From the NCBI GenBank assembly GCA_016210565.1, contig JACQUA010000173.1, positions 17,860-81,859 on the forward strand: 64,000 bases of DNA, given 5' to 3'. Below, piece by piece: positions 27,648-36,502 of the stretch. Source of the stretch: Chloroflexota bacterium. GTDB taxonomy: Bacteria > Chloroflexota > Dehalococcoidia > JACQUA01. The position numbers were made by a program, and so were the translations under genes. Each line of letters begins with the position of its first letter. Within the stretch, counting starts at the first letter, position 1. Under the pieces are notes generated by a model. The model was not told where the DNA came from. It made no database searches and was given only the letters and a program-made list of their open reading frames with translations.

Positions 27648-27914
27648 CTATGTCCTCCTGAACCTTTCTTCCTTATCCAGGGCATTTACGACGAAAGTGG
27701 TCACTTCCGCCTTATTCGGGACTCTGCCCGAGCAGACCAGTTCTTCGTTGATGACAATGCCGGGTGTAGCCAGGAGCGGGTAACTCATTATCTTCTTTAT
27801 GTCCCTGACTTCTTCGATGCGAGCCTCTACCGCCAGATCTGTGATCACCTCTCTGATCGTCTGTTCTACCTGGCGGCAACGGGAACAACCCGGTCCCAAA
27901 ACTTTGATATCCAT
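27648..27914 (-). CDS. Thioredoxin-like small redox protein (redox-active disulfide protein 2 type)
   Basis: 88 residues beginning MDIKVLGPGCSRC, with active-site C10-SR-C13, the cis-Pro loop ATPGIVINEELVCSG and thioredoxin-like fold length. Such proteins accompany DUF318 permeases and arsenic or mercury genes. It could be the reductant for the neighbouring ArsC (inference). Good AAAAAGGAGCTG ribosome site. Confidence 0.9.
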   Translation of the reverse strand: MDIKVLGPGCSRCRQVEQTIREVITDLAVEARIEEVRDIKKIMSYPLLATPGIVINEELVCSGRVPNKAEVTTFVVNALDKEERFRRT

Positions 27915-28032
27915 TTGATCAGCTCCTTTTTGTTCAGGTTATGCACTAACCGGGCGGGGCGTGGCCCATGCCCCCGACTCGATCGGCGGCTTGCGGGGTG
28001 GGGAAAAGTAATAGCCCGTGCACAAACTGGAC

Positions 28033-28248
28033 CTATTCCTTTCTGGTTGTCTTGAAGCCTTCGACCGGACTGCTGCCGGTATCCAGGTGACTCTTCAGCC
28101 GTCCTTGCTGGGAGCGCACCGCTTTGTCATAAACCGACTTCTTTAGAAATACCATTGCCGCCTCCTGGTCCCGGTCAATCATCACCCTTTCCAGTTCCAG
28201 CAGTTCTTCTTCGTCCAGGAAGATGGCCGTCTTCCTGATTTCCAGCAT
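28033..28248 (-). CDS. Small acidic/helical protein of ars operon (copy A)
   Basis: 71 residues from ATG 28248, with AAGGAGATCAAA upstream; an open frame 16 codons further up is ignored. Sequence MLEIRKTAIFLDEEELLELERVMIDRD, then VFLKKSVYDKAVRSQQ. It is paralogous to the 50-residue product at 28357-28509: MLEI(R/K)KTAIFL(D/E)xEE in both. Predicted almost all helical, with no Cys. I do not recognise a family. Its place between the permease and the thiol protein suggests an accessory role in metalloid handling or regulation. Confidence 0.7.
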   Translation of the reverse strand: MLEIRKTAIFLDEEELLELERVMIDRDQEAAMVFLKKSVYDKAVRSQQGRLKSHLDTGSSPVEGFKTTRKE

Positions 28249-28356
28249 TTTGATCTCCTTCTCCCTCTGTGAAAAAGGGCACTGCCAACTTTTCAAGCTT
28301 TGGCGAAAGTACGAGGGAATGCAGCCTGGCCGCGACTACGGCCGCAGCATGAGATG

Positions 28357-28509
28357 TCAAAGGCTCCGCTGGTATCTTGATACCCTGTCATATATGAACT
28401 TCTTGAGATAATCAATCGCCGTTTCCTTGTTCCAGTCAACAATAATCCGTTCCAGAGCCTCCACCTCTTCTGCCTCCAGAAAGATGGCGGTCTTTTTGAT
28501 CTCCAGCAT
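28357..28509 (-). CDS. Small helical protein of ars operon (copy B)
   Basis: 50-residue frame ATG 28509 to TGA 28357: MLEIKKTAIFLEAEEVEALE, then RIIVDWNKETAIDYLKKFIY and a short tail. It starts nine bases after the permease stop (28519), with ATAGGAGACGCCA as ribosome site. Clear tandem paralogue of the 28033 gene, with a shorter C terminus. Function unknown. Confidence 0.68.
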   Translation of the reverse strand: MLEIKKTAIFLEAEEVEALERIIVDWNKETAIDYLKKFIYDRVSRYQRSL

Positions 28510-28518
28510 TGGCGTCTC

Positions 28519-29550
28519 CTATGTTAGTGCTCCAAACAGGTAGCCGGACACGGTGGCCATGACCACCACGAGACCAACATAAGTTAGAGCTTTCTTCGTT
28601 CCCATGATGTTGCGGACGACGAGCATGCTCGGCAGGGACAGGCTCGGACCCGCCAGCAACAACGCCAGGGCAGGGCCCCTGCCCATGCCCAGGTCCAGGA
28701 AAGCCTTGACTATTGGTACCTCTGTCAGCGTGGCAAAGTACATCAGCGCCCCGAAGAAAGATGCGATGAAATTGGCGGACAGGCTGTTGCCCCCCACAAA
28801 GCCGGTCACCGAGGACTCCGGGATGACCGCCTCAATAATTCCGGCGGCAAATACCCCGATTAGAAGCCAGGGCGTTATGAGGCGCACGAAATGCCAGGTC
28901 TCTTTCATCCAGTCCCGTAACTCGCCCCCGGTGAACCAGCGCCACAGCATGACCACGAGAATGCCCAGTAGGCCACCCGTGACAACCCATCTCTGCGCAG
29001 CGGCAGCGACCAGGATTCCCACCAGAACGGCAAAGAAACCAGCCTGCCGCCACAGGCTCTTGCTCTGGTCGGTCGCCAGTATGGCAAAGGCTCTGGCGTC
29101 CTTCAGCGACTCGTCCTTGCGATAAATGGCAGCCATCAACAGACCGATGAGCACGGAGAAGACGATAGCTCCTGCGGCCCGGGCGATGCCCAGGTCATAG
29201 CCCAACAAATTGGCCGAATATACAATTGCCAGCACGTTGATGGCCGGGCCCGAGTAAAGAAAGGCGACCGCCGGGCCTAACCCCGCGCCCCTTTTATAGA
29301 TGCCGCCGAAAAGCGGCAGCACCGTGCAGGAGCAGACGGCCAGGATCGCCCCGGAAACCGAGGCCACGCTATAGGAAAGGTATTTCCTCGCCTGGGGACC
29401 GAAATACTTCAGAACCGCCCCCTGCGAGATGAATGCAGCAATGGCGCCGGCTATAAAGAAGGCAGGCACGAGACAGGTAAGCGCGTGCGCCGACAGGTAT
29501 TCTTCCAGGGCGTTGAGTCCAGGGCGAAAGAGTCCGTTGATGATGCCCAA
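28519..29550 (-). CDS. DUF318 permease (ArsP / SO_0444-like)
   Basis: 343-residue membrane protein with about eight to ten helices. The Cys motif VCSCTVLPLFGGIYKRGAGLGPA and the second-half repeat LAGPSLSLPSMLVV are diagnostic of the DUF318 permease family, members of which export organoarsenicals (ArsP) or metals. In this operon, behind arsR, a trivalent (organo)arsenic exporter is most likely. The window thus has two different arsenic exporters, ACR3 and this one. Confidence 0.88.
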   Translation of the reverse strand: MGIINGLFRPGLNALEEYLSAHALTCLVPAFFIAGAIAAFISQGAVLKYFGPQARKYLSYSVASVSGAILAVCSCTVLPLFGGIYKRGAGLGPAVAFLYSGPAINVLAIVYSANLLGYDLGIARAAGAIVFSVLIGLLMAAIYRKDESLKDARAFAILATDQSKSLWRQAGFFAVLVGILVAAAAQRWVVTGGLLGILVVMLWRWFTGGELRDWMKETWHFVRLITPWLLIGVFAAGIIEAVIPESSVTGFVGGNSLSANFIASFFGALMYFATLTEVPIVKAFLDLGMGRGPALALLLAGPSLSLPSMLVVRNIMGTKKALTYVGLVVVMATVSGYLFGALT

Positions 29551-29836
29551 AGGGTTATCCGGTTATGCGCATTATCGCATATAGCCCAAAAAAGATATAG
29601 ACCAATGCAAAAGCACTAATGGCGATTACATCGCTACAGTGAGACGAAAACGGGGGCTTTCACCACAGAGACACGGAGAACACAGAGAAGAACCAGTCAG
29701 CCGTCAGCTATCAGCTTTCAGCCCCACCTGCCCCGGCGGGGCGGTCCGACTGCTGATGGCTGAAAGCTGAGAGCTACCTCCGTGCCCTCGGTGTCTCTGT
29801 GGTGAACATAATGCCCCGTTCCTTAACGCGCCTGCA
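29551..29836. repeat. Nested long inverted repeat between arsR and the permease
   Basis: Outer arms CACCACAGAGACACGGAGAA (about 29660-29679) and CTCGGTGTCTCTGTGGTG (29787-29804). Inner arms GTCAGCTATCAGCTTTCAG (29702-29720) and CTGATGGCTGAAAGCTGAGAGC (29752-29773). Loop contains CCCGGCGGGG. In the leader-to-permease interval of the ars transcript this would fold into a very long hairpin that may attenuate or protect the mRNA. Confidence 0.75.
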
Positions 29837-30208
29837 TTAGCTTTTTCGCCCTGAACGCATTCTTTCGGCGCAGCCCGGACCCACCCGCTCGGCTTTTCTG
29901 AGCCGCTCCAGGTCCGCCCTGGCCACCGGGTTCCTTTCGATGGCGGCGGCCAGAGTCTCCACCAGGCGCACCGCGTGGCTTTCCATCTCATCCTTGCTAA
30001 CGGAGTACAGGGCCCAGGAACCCACTTTCCTCAGCCGCAGGAAGCCGGCGTCGTACAGGATATTCAGGTTCCGGGAAGCCCTGGTCTGAGAGATATCCAG
30101 CGCCTGCATGACCTCGCAGACGCAGCACTCCCTTTCCAGCAGAACGTTCAGAATTCTGAGCCTGGTTTCATCTGACAGCGCCTTGAAATTGTTTACCAGG
30201 TTGCGCAT
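29837..30208 (-). CDS. arsR: ArsR-family transcriptional repressor
   Basis: 123 residues. Winged helix with the As(III)-sensing Cys motif ERECCVCEV (C28, C29, C31) at the start of the recognition fold and ALDISQTRASRNLNILYDAGFLRLRK as the DNA-binding helices. First gene of the minus-strand operon. Its promoter and a palindromic operator lie at 30229-30280, so it should repress itself and all ars genes until arsenite binds. Confidence 0.93.
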   Translation of the reverse strand: MRNLVNNFKALSDETRLRILNVLLERECCVCEVMQALDISQTRASRNLNILYDAGFLRLRKVGSWALYSVSKDEMESHAVRLVETLAAAIERNPVARADLERLRKAERVGPGCAERMRSGRKS

Positions 30209-30228
30209 TTAGTACGGCCTCAGTAATT

Positions 30229-30280
30229 TATATATGCACATACGCGCATATATATTACACCAAATGCAAACCATTGTCAA
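30229..30280 (-). promoter_or_regulatory. ars promoter with overlapping ArsR operator
   Basis: On the minus strand: TTGACA (30280-30275), 17-bp spacer, TAATAT (30257-30252). A perfect 9-bp inverted repeat TATATATGC-N8-GCATATATA (30229-30254) overlaps the -10 and start site, the usual place for an ArsR operator. Confidence 0.8.
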
Positions 30281-30312
30281 TAGTCTTCCCGGGTCGCCGG
30301 AAGGGTCAATTT

Positions 30313-30386
30313 TTCATTGATTATTCATTGACCCGGTACTATCGGATGGGTAGAATATGCTAGTCTATTGTAAGTATACTGTAAGG
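30313..30386 (+). promoter_or_regulatory. Promoter and candidate TGTAAGG operator of CISM locus 1
   Basis: Plus-strand TTGACC (30328-30333), 17-bp spacer, TAGAAT (30351-30356). A direct repeat TTCATTGA-N3-TTCATTGA (30313-30331) abuts the -35. TGTAAGT-N4-TGTAAGG (30369-30386) lies just past the predicted start. The TGTAAGG half-site also occurs as inverted pairs upstream of loci 2 and 3. Confidence 0.6.
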
Positions 30387-30544
30387 AACAAGCTCATCGA
30401 CCCTTCCGCTTCTTCAATTTCATGCGGGTCTGAGGATGTGGCCGCAGGATGCCAAGTGGCTTCCCTCCCTTCACCGCTGCTGCGTTACAGAGGGCGGGAA
30501 GGCCGCCCCGCCACCGGGAATTTCAGCCATACGAGGAGGTACTC

Positions 30545-31018
30545 ATGAAAATCGCCTGTCTTCATGTCGCCGTGGGAAGAAGCCGCCTGGTATTTTATTC
30601 CGCGGCCATCCTGTCAACCATTCTTCTCCTGACAGCGGTGGGCTGTGAAAAAGAGCCGCCTCCGACGCCCTCCGCCACGGCCCAGGTCCGTTTGCCCACC
30701 ACCCCGGCCACAACGCCAACTCCGGTCGCCACACCAAAGCCCCCAGCCGTATCGACGCCAGCTCCTACGGTGGCGCCCAAGCCGGCGCCCGTGCTCCAGA
30801 TAGGAATGGGCGTAAACGAACGCTTCCATGAAATACATACCAAGAAGCTCAACCTGGCCTGTGATTTCTGCCACTCGGCAACCTCTCAAACTTACAAAGA
30901 TCCCCTGGCTCAGGCGACCAACCCGGCGGACCCCCGCTCATGCCTGGGCTGTCACAAAGAGGGCGGCGCCCAGCCATTCTATGGCGACAACTGGCAGAAG
31001 GCAAAGGTAAGTAAATAA
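30545..31018 (+). CDS. Diheme c-type cytochrome lipoprotein (CISM locus 1)
   Basis: 157 residues. ATG 30545 follows GAGGAGGT. Lipoprotein signal with hydrophobic stretch LVFYSAAILSTILLLTAVGC; C34 would be lipidated. Residues 38-82 form a Pro/Thr/Ala-rich tether. Two heme-binding motifs follow: CDFCH (106-110) and CLGCH (133-137). His residues in NERFHEIHTK could be distal ligands. It would sit on the outer face of the membrane and shuttle electrons between a quinone-linked donor and the catalytic subunit coded 12 bases downstream. Locus 1 has no NrfD-type anchor, so this cytochrome may replace it. Confidence 0.88.
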   Translation: MKIACLHVAVGRSRLVFYSAAILSTILLLTAVGCEKEPPPTPSATAQVRLPTTPATTPTPVATPKPPAVSTPAPTVAPKPAPVLQIGMGVNERFHEIHTKKLNLACDFCHSATSQTYKDPLAQATNPADPRSCLGCHKEGGAQPFYGDNWQKAKVSK

Positions 31019-31030
31019 GGAGAACCTCGA

Positions 31031-33451
31031 ATGGAAATAACCCGACGGGAATTCATCAAATCTGCCGGAACTTCGGCCACCGCCCTGGCTGTTATCGGGC
31101 CGAACATGGAATTCAGGGCCATCAAGGATTCTCAGATCGGCCGTCAAGAAGGCGAAAAATGGGTCGCCACGGGTTGCACGGGCTGCGTCGGCTGGTGTCC
31201 CCTGATGGTGAAGGTAGTGAATGGTAAGGCAGTGCGGATCAAAGGTAATCCCAATTCCAACTGGACGCAAGGAAAACTGTGTCCCCGCGGCTTGCTGAAT
31301 TTGCAGGTCACCTATGACCCGGACAGGGTCAAGAAGCCACTCAGGCGCACCAATCCGGTCAAAGGCAGGGACGAGGACCCTAAATGGATCGAGATAAGCT
31401 GGGATGAGGCGATCGGCGCCATTGCCCAGAAAATGAGGGAACTCAGGGACAGGGGCACGCCCGAGAGGTTCGCCCTGTTCCGCGGCCGGTACAATCCCAT
31501 GGACGCGGATATCCTCTATGGGAGACTGGTCAAAGCCTACGGCAGCCCCAATTCCATATCCCACAGCGCCCTTTGCGCCGAGACCACGAAATCCGGTTAC
31601 TGGTATGCGGCCGGCCGGTACGCCTACAACTCCTTTGACTTCGCCAACACCAACTATATTTTGAGTTTTGGGGTCAACTTCCTCGAGGCCCATCGTCCGG
31701 TCACCGGACTGTTAGCCAGTTGGGCCAAAGGCCGCAGGGGAAGGGCTATCCGGCCCAAGACGGTGGTCATCGATCCCAGATACTCCGTTACGGCCTCCCG
31801 GGCCGACGAATGGCTTCCGATAAATCCGGGGACGGATGGCGCTCTGGCCCTGGGAATCGCTCACACGATACTGGTGGACGGCCTGTGGGATAGAAAATTC
31901 GTCGGGGATTTCAAAGAGGCTTCTGGCAAGTTCGTTGCCGGCAAGGTGGTAGACGATAAAGACTGGGAGGATGCCAGCACCACGGGCCTGGTGAAATGGT
32001 GGAACCTGTTCCTCAAGGATTTTGCTGCGGAAAGGGCCGCCCAAATCACCGGAATCCCCGCCTCCACTATCACCCGGCTGGCCCGGGAATTCGCCACCAC
32101 GAAACCCGCCGTGACGCTCCGAAGCCGCGGCAGTGAAGCCTGGCCGGGAAACGGCACGTACAACTCCTATGCCATCTATTCATTGAACGGGCTGGTGGGG
32201 AGTGTGGAGGTAAAAGGCGGCATTAACCATAGCGCCAGCGTCAGTTATTCGCCGGAACCGATCAAGCTGGAGCTTGATGCGGTGGCAGAAACCGGGGGGA
32301 AGAAGCCGCGCATCGACGAAAAAGGCACCAAGAAATTCCCCCAGGCTGACGTCATCACGAACAACGCGGCGGATAACATTATCAGAGAGTTCCCCTACCC
32401 TATCGAGATGGCGCTTGGCTACTGGAACAACTTTACTTTTTCCGCCCCGGGGAGCAAACGCTGGGAAGAAGCCCTCAAGAAGATTCCTTTCCTGGTGCAT
32501 CACACTACCCACATCAGTGAATGGAGCCAGTATGCCGACATCGTTCTCCCCGCCAGAACGTACATCGAAAAGTGGAGCGCGGGGAACCCGGCGGGCGGCT
32601 CCAGCGTGGAGAACGGAGTGACGCTTTATCAGCCGGTGATAGATCCTCTCTACGATACAAAATGCGAGGTAGACATCGCCATCGCTCTCGGCAAAGAGCT
32701 GGGGAAATACTACCCATCCATCAAGCGGTCCTTCGATGGCATAGGCGGGACCTACGGTGACACGCCCGAGGGGTATGCCAGGGTTCGGACTAAGGCTTTC
32801 TGGGAGAAGCTCCCGGGAGGCTGGGACGAGTTCAAAGCCAGAGGAACGGTGAACGTAAGCCCCTACAAATTCACCTGGCAGTTTCCCACGCCCTCGAAGA
32901 AGTTTGAGTTCTACTCAGGGACCCTGAAGAAGCTGTTTACGGACAAGAAGGTGACGGACAGCGACCTGGCGACCTACAACATCAAGGCCCGCGGCGACCT
33001 GGTGTATGTGCCGCATCACGAAGACCCCATCTTCATCGGGGACGCTGCTGAGTTCCCTCTGGTCCTGATAACTTATAAGAATGCTTTGAGCCAGGAGGGC
33101 AGAAGCGCCAATACCCCCTGGGCCCAGGAAATGTACCTGAACCCCCTGTACGGGCAGGGATGGATGAACCTGGCGGAAATCAACCCTGAGACGGCAAAAA
33201 GATTTGGCGTCAACGACGGGGAGGCGGTCTTCGTCGAATCGGTGGTCGGTAAAATCAAAGCTACAGCCAGGGTTTTCGAAGGGATACACCCCGACGTCGT
33301 TGCCATGTGCTACGGCCAGGGGCACTGGGCCTACGGCAAATGGGCGAAGGACAAAGGGGCCAATCCCAACGAAATTACCGGGGTCATGTACGAGAATATC
33401 ACGGGGATGGCGGCCTATTTCAATACCAGGGTAAAGGTCTACAAAGCATAA
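31031..33451 (+). CDS. Molybdopterin oxidoreductase catalytic subunit, Tat-exported (CISM locus 1)
   Basis: 806-residue DMSO-reductase-superfamily enzyme with Mo-bisPGD. Tat signal RREFIKSAGTSATALAV at residues 5-21. FS0 cluster motif CTGCVGWC (CxxCxxxC), with the fourth Cys in GKLCPRG. Candidate Mo ligand Cys in SHSALCAETTKSGYW, the position used by PsrA/ArrA/TtrA-like reductases. C-terminal MoCo domain with NPLYGQGWMNLAEINPETAKRFGVNDGEAVFVES. AAGGAGAACCTCG precedes the ATG. Partners are the cytochrome upstream and the ferredoxin downstream. Substrate (polysulfide, thiosulfate, arsenate or other) cannot be decided from sequence reading. Confidence 0.9.
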   Translation: MEITRREFIKSAGTSATALAVIGPNMEFRAIKDSQIGRQEGEKWVATGCTGCVGWCPLMVKVVNGKAVRIKGNPNSNWTQGKLCPRGLLNLQVTYDPDRVKKPLRRTNPVKGRDEDPKWIEISWDEAIGAIAQKMRELRDRGTPERFALFRGRYNPMDADILYGRLVKAYGSPNSISHSALCAETTKSGYWYAAGRYAYNSFDFANTNYILSFGVNFLEAHRPVTGLLASWAKGRRGRAIRPKTVVIDPRYSVTASRADEWLPINPGTDGALALGIAHTILVDGLWDRKFVGDFKEASGKFVAGKVVDDKDWEDASTTGLVKWWNLFLKDFAAERAAQITGIPASTITRLAREFATTKPAVTLRSRGSEAWPGNGTYNSYAIYSLNGLVGSVEVKGGINHSASVSYSPEPIKLELDAVAETGGKKPRIDEKGTKKFPQADVITNNAADNIIREFPYPIEMALGYWNNFTFSAPGSKRWEEALKKIPFLVHHTTHISEWSQYADIVLPARTYIEKWSAGNPAGGSSVENGVTLYQPVIDPLYDTKCEVDIAIALGKELGKYYPSIKRSFDGIGGTYGDTPEGYARVRTKAFWEKLPGGWDEFKARGTVNVSPYKFTWQFPTPSKKFEFYSGTLKKLFTDKKVTDSDLATYNIKARGDLVYVPHHEDPIFIGDAAEFPLVLITYKNALSQEGRSANTPWAQEMYLNPLYGQGWMNLAEINPETAKRFGVNDGEAVFVESVVGKIKATARVFEGIHPDVVAMCYGQGHWAYGKWAKDKGANPNEITGVMYENITGMAAYFNTRVKVYKA

Positions 33452-33464
33452 GGAGGTATATGAC

Positions 33465-34109
33465 ATGGCCAAATACGCAATGTTAATCGACCTCGACCGG
33501 TGTCTGGCGTGTCAGGCCTGCGTCATCGCCTGCAAGACGGAAAACAACGTGCCCGATTCAACCCCCGACACCTTCAAGGGGCGCAAGGCCAACTTTCGGA
33601 CCAGGGTGGTGCCCCTGGCCCACTCGGGAAAATACCCCAACCCCGCCGTCCAGATCTTCCCTGTGCTTTGTAATCAGTGTGAGAATCCGCCCTGCGTGGC
33701 CGCCTGCCCCACCGGGGCAACCTATCAGCGGGATGACGGTATCGTCCTGGTAGACTGGGAGAAATGCATGGGCTGCAAGTATTGCATGGCGGTATGTCCC
33801 TACGGGCAAAGAGGCTTTGTTCAACTGGATGAAGCCAGGGACTATCACAACCCCGAAGCGATTCCCCCGGGCAACCAGCAGTCCCGGCCCCCCAAAGGCA
33901 AGGTAGATAAGTGCACTTTTTGCGCCCACCTGGTAGAGCGTGGCGAGCTTCCCGCCTGCGTTACCGCCTGCCCGGCCGACGCCCGGGTATTCGGGGATGC
34001 GACCCAGGTTGGCGGGGTAATAGCCGGTTTGCTGGCCAGCCGCAACAGCCAGGTCCTGAGACCGGACTTCGGCACCCAACCCCGCGTCTTCTATCTTCTG
34101 AAGGGATAA
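33465..34109 (+). CDS. Four-cluster ferredoxin subunit, NrfC/PsrB type (CISM locus 1)
   Basis: 214 residues with sixteen Cys in four [4Fe-4S] sites: CLACQACVIAC, CNQCENPPCVAAC, CMGCKYCMAVC and CTFC...CVTAC. Electron-transfer subunit that docks to the molybdopterin subunit. No Tat signal of its own, so it would be exported with the catalytic partner. AAGGAGGTATATGAC ribosome site, 13 bases after the previous stop. Confidence 0.93.
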   Translation: MAKYAMLIDLDRCLACQACVIACKTENNVPDSTPDTFKGRKANFRTRVVPLAHSGKYPNPAVQIFPVLCNQCENPPCVAACPTGATYQRDDGIVLVDWEKCMGCKYCMAVCPYGQRGFVQLDEARDYHNPEAIPPGNQQSRPPKGKVDKCTFCAHLVERGELPACVTACPADARVFGDATQVGGVIAGLLASRNSQVLRPDFGTQPRVFYLLKG

Positions 34110-34112
34110 CCC

Positions 34113-34762
34113 GTGAAGCAGTATCTGGAAAGACTGGCCGCGACCGCTGACATCTGCGGGTTGCTTTCACTGTGCTACGCCTCACCGGCAGATGAGGCGT
34201 TCAACGACGAGTTGCCAGCGCGGCTGACGCGTGCTCTTCGAGCCGCTGGTTTCCTGCACATTGAGGATGAAGCCGCCCGGATGAGTCGCTGCTTCGGCGA
34301 CAGCAAAGACGATCTGGACCTGAAGCTGGAATACACTCGCCTGTTCAGGGGACCGGTGAAAGCGGCGGCCTATCCTTACGAATCCATGAATGTTGAAGGC
34401 GAGGTAATGGCTAAGTCGACGTTGAGCGTGCTGGACTGCTACAGGGAAGTTGGAGTGGCGGTGAGCGAGTCATTCAACGACTTGCCCGATCACATAACCG
34501 TGGAACTCGAGTTTGTCCGGTACCTCTGCCTGAAAGAGATGGCCGCCATCAAAGGCGGCAACGTCGAAGACGCCTGTCCTTCAGGAAAGCCCGCCACTCC
34601 TTCGCCCGGGACCATCTTCTGAAGTGGGCGCACCGGTTCACCGGCCAGATAGAACACAACACAACTGCCCCTTTCTATCTCGCCCTGGCCAGGATCACCC
34701 ACGCTTTCCTTCTTTCCGACTTCAGCATAGCAACGGAAAGCCAGACTGCCCCGGCCTGCTGA
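34113..34762 (+). pseudogene. TorD-family chaperone gene with apparent frameshift (CISM locus 1)
   Basis: GTG 34113, three bases after the ferredoxin stop. Frame one codes a typical TorD/DmsD fold start up to KEMAAIKGGNVEDA (about 34576), with YTRLFRGPVKAAAYPYESMN and LPDHITVELEFVRYL. It then runs off to a stop at 34622. From 34577 the -1 frame continues as SFRKARHSFARDHLLKWAHR and APFYLALARITHAFLLSDF to TGA at 34760-34762, exactly the missing TorD C terminus. One base seems deleted near 34575-34577. The restored stop lies three bases before the next gene's ATG, as expected for a tight operon. Real inactivation, sequencing error and programmed slippage remain possible. Confidence 0.82.
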
Positions 34763-34765
34763 CAC

Positions 34766-35926
34766 ATGGTTTTTGGTACACATCTGCTCACAAAGGCTTT
34801 TGAAAGCCTCCACGGTGGGGGCATAACCTGGAACAAGTTCCTGTGCTCCCGCTACCGTTGGCGCCGTTCCACCTGCCGTTCCTGCGTGCAGGCGTGTCCT
34901 GAAAAAGCCCTGGCCTTCAACGGCACTCTCGCTATTGACACGGAGAGGTGCAACGGTTGCGGTGTATGCCTGGCCCAATGTCCCAACGGGGCGCTGCACA
35001 GCGCCAGGGTCGGAGACCATGCCCTGCTGACCAGGATGACACTTTTCCTGTCCGAGAACCCGCAAGTCACCTTGCGTCTGGCGTGCCGGGAGCGGCCTCC
35101 AGACCAGAATACGTTCACCTTATCCTGCCTGTCGCGGGTAACCACCCCCCTGCTTGCCGGCCCGTTTTGTGCCGCCGTGCGCCAGGTAGAAATAGCCAGA
35201 CCACATTGCGAAGGTTGCCACGGCCGCCTGGACAGCTACAGCCTGGAAAAGACCGTTTCCCTGGCACAGGGCATCTGCGAGATGGCCGGCCTCGGCAACC
35301 GGGCCATAGCCCTCGGCGTTGAGTGGCCAGGCGGCCACGAAACGCCAAAAGAAAGGGCAATCTCGCGGCGCGGGGCAGTGAGAATCCTCAGAACCGAGAT
35401 CTTGAATACGTTGTCCTCGATCTTCGTCCGGCCCGGGGACGGAAAGAATCTGCCCCATTGGTCCCGGCAGGCAAATGTCTCAAGGGACCTGCTGTTAGCG
35501 CTGGTGCAGGCTCTCGGCTGCCGGAGGCCCGTAACCGTAGACCGGGAGGGGTTGCCCCTTGCCGAGGTCGAGATATCCCCCGCTTGCGTCGGCTGCACCG
35601 TCTGCTCCACCCTGTGCCCTGCGGGGGCCATCGAGCTGCTCGAACAAGAGAATTCCATCTTTCTATCTTTCCTTCCTCACCTCTGTACCGCCTGCGGTAT
35701 TTGTATTGAGGCCTGCTTGCCAAAAGCCATTTCTTTCAAGCCCCAGTTTGATCTCGGGAAACTGGCCAGCCGCCAAACAGTGTCACTGGGCCGTTTGCCC
35801 CGGGTGAAATGCACCGGCTGCCAGGCTGACTTCTATTCCGCCGGGGACGAACTCTGCCTGGCCTGCCGCGCACAGAACGGCGCTCGCCCTCGTTTGCTGT
35901 GGGAATCTCATCGGTCGAAGGGTTAG
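34766..35926 (+). CDS. Polyferredoxin / Fe-S protein (CISM locus 1)
   Basis: 386 residues. N-terminal ferredoxin pair (CRSCVQACPEKAL and CNGCGVCLAQCPNGAL), a middle region with several Cys (LSCLSRVTTPLLAGPFC, HCEGCHG), a second ferredoxin pair (CVGCTVCSTLCPAGA, CTACGICIEACLPKA) and a C-terminal zinc-ribbon-like CTGCQADF...CLAC. The order FeS pair - middle domain - FeS pair - CxxC knuckle matches the polyferredoxins of loci 2 and 3. However, the middle domain lacks the recognisable MvhD-like segment they have. Cytoplasmic (no signal). Role unproven: maturation or electron input. Confidence 0.8.
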   Translation: MVFGTHLLTKAFESLHGGGITWNKFLCSRYRWRRSTCRSCVQACPEKALAFNGTLAIDTERCNGCGVCLAQCPNGALHSARVGDHALLTRMTLFLSENPQVTLRLACRERPPDQNTFTLSCLSRVTTPLLAGPFCAAVRQVEIARPHCEGCHGRLDSYSLEKTVSLAQGICEMAGLGNRAIALGVEWPGGHETPKERAISRRGAVRILRTEILNTLSSIFVRPGDGKNLPHWSRQANVSRDLLLALVQALGCRRPVTVDREGLPLAEVEISPACVGCTVCSTLCPAGAIELLEQENSIFLSFLPHLCTACGICIEACLPKAISFKPQFDLGKLASRQTVSLGRLPRVKCTGCQADFYSAGDELCLACRAQNGARPRLLWESHRSKG

Positions 35927-36502
35927 ATGGTTCCGGCTATTTGTTTCACCGGCAAGTCGGGATCCGGCAAGACGACGCTCATCGTCCGCGTCGTTGAAGA
36001 GTTGAAACGCCGGAGGTTCCGGGTAGCCGTCATCAAGCACGCTCCCCATGGCTTTGAGCTAGACAAGCCTGGCAAAGATAGCTGGCGCTTCTCGTCGGCC
36101 GGCAGCGACACCGTAGCCCTGGTGTCTCCCGGGGGAATCGCCGTGATGGCCCGCCTGGACGGTGACAGGTATTTACAGACCGTCATCTGCCAGATGTCCC
36201 TGAGTAATGACATAGTCCTCATTGAAGGTTGTAAGGGGTTCCACCTCCCCAAGGTCCTGGTGTCCTGCGGAGAGGAGGGCTCGCCCCTGTCGAATCCGGG
36301 AGATAATCTCATCGCGATTGTGTCGGACAGAGTGTACGACTACCCTGTTCCCCGCTTCAGTCCCGCCGAAGCGGGACGCCTGGTTGAACTACTGGAGAGC
36401 CTTATTCATGCCTCGAAAGACCAGGGAAACGGCGGGGCACCTCACCCCATGGCGCAACTGCGGGAAACCACCGGGCAGCCCGAAGAACTGGCGCCCTTCT
36501 GA
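35927..36502 (+). CDS. mobB: MobB-like molybdopterin-guanine dinucleotide biosynthesis adaptor (locus 1)
   Basis: 191 residues; P-loop CFTGKSGSGKTTLI at residues 6-19 and AVIKHAPHGFELDKPGKDSWRFSSAGSDTVALVSP typical of MobB. MobB is a GTP-binding partner of MobA in attaching GMP to molybdopterin. Start codon follows the preceding stop directly. More divergent than the two near-identical MobB copies of loci 2 and 3. Confidence 0.9.
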   Translation: MVPAICFTGKSGSGKTTLIVRVVEELKRRRFRVAVIKHAPHGFELDKPGKDSWRFSSAGSDTVALVSPGGIAVMARLDGDRYLQTVICQMSLSNDIVLIEGCKGFHLPKVLVSCGEEGSPLSNPGDNLIAIVSDRVYDYPVPRFSPAEAGRLVELLESLIHASKDQGNGGAPHPMAQLRETTGQPEELAPF

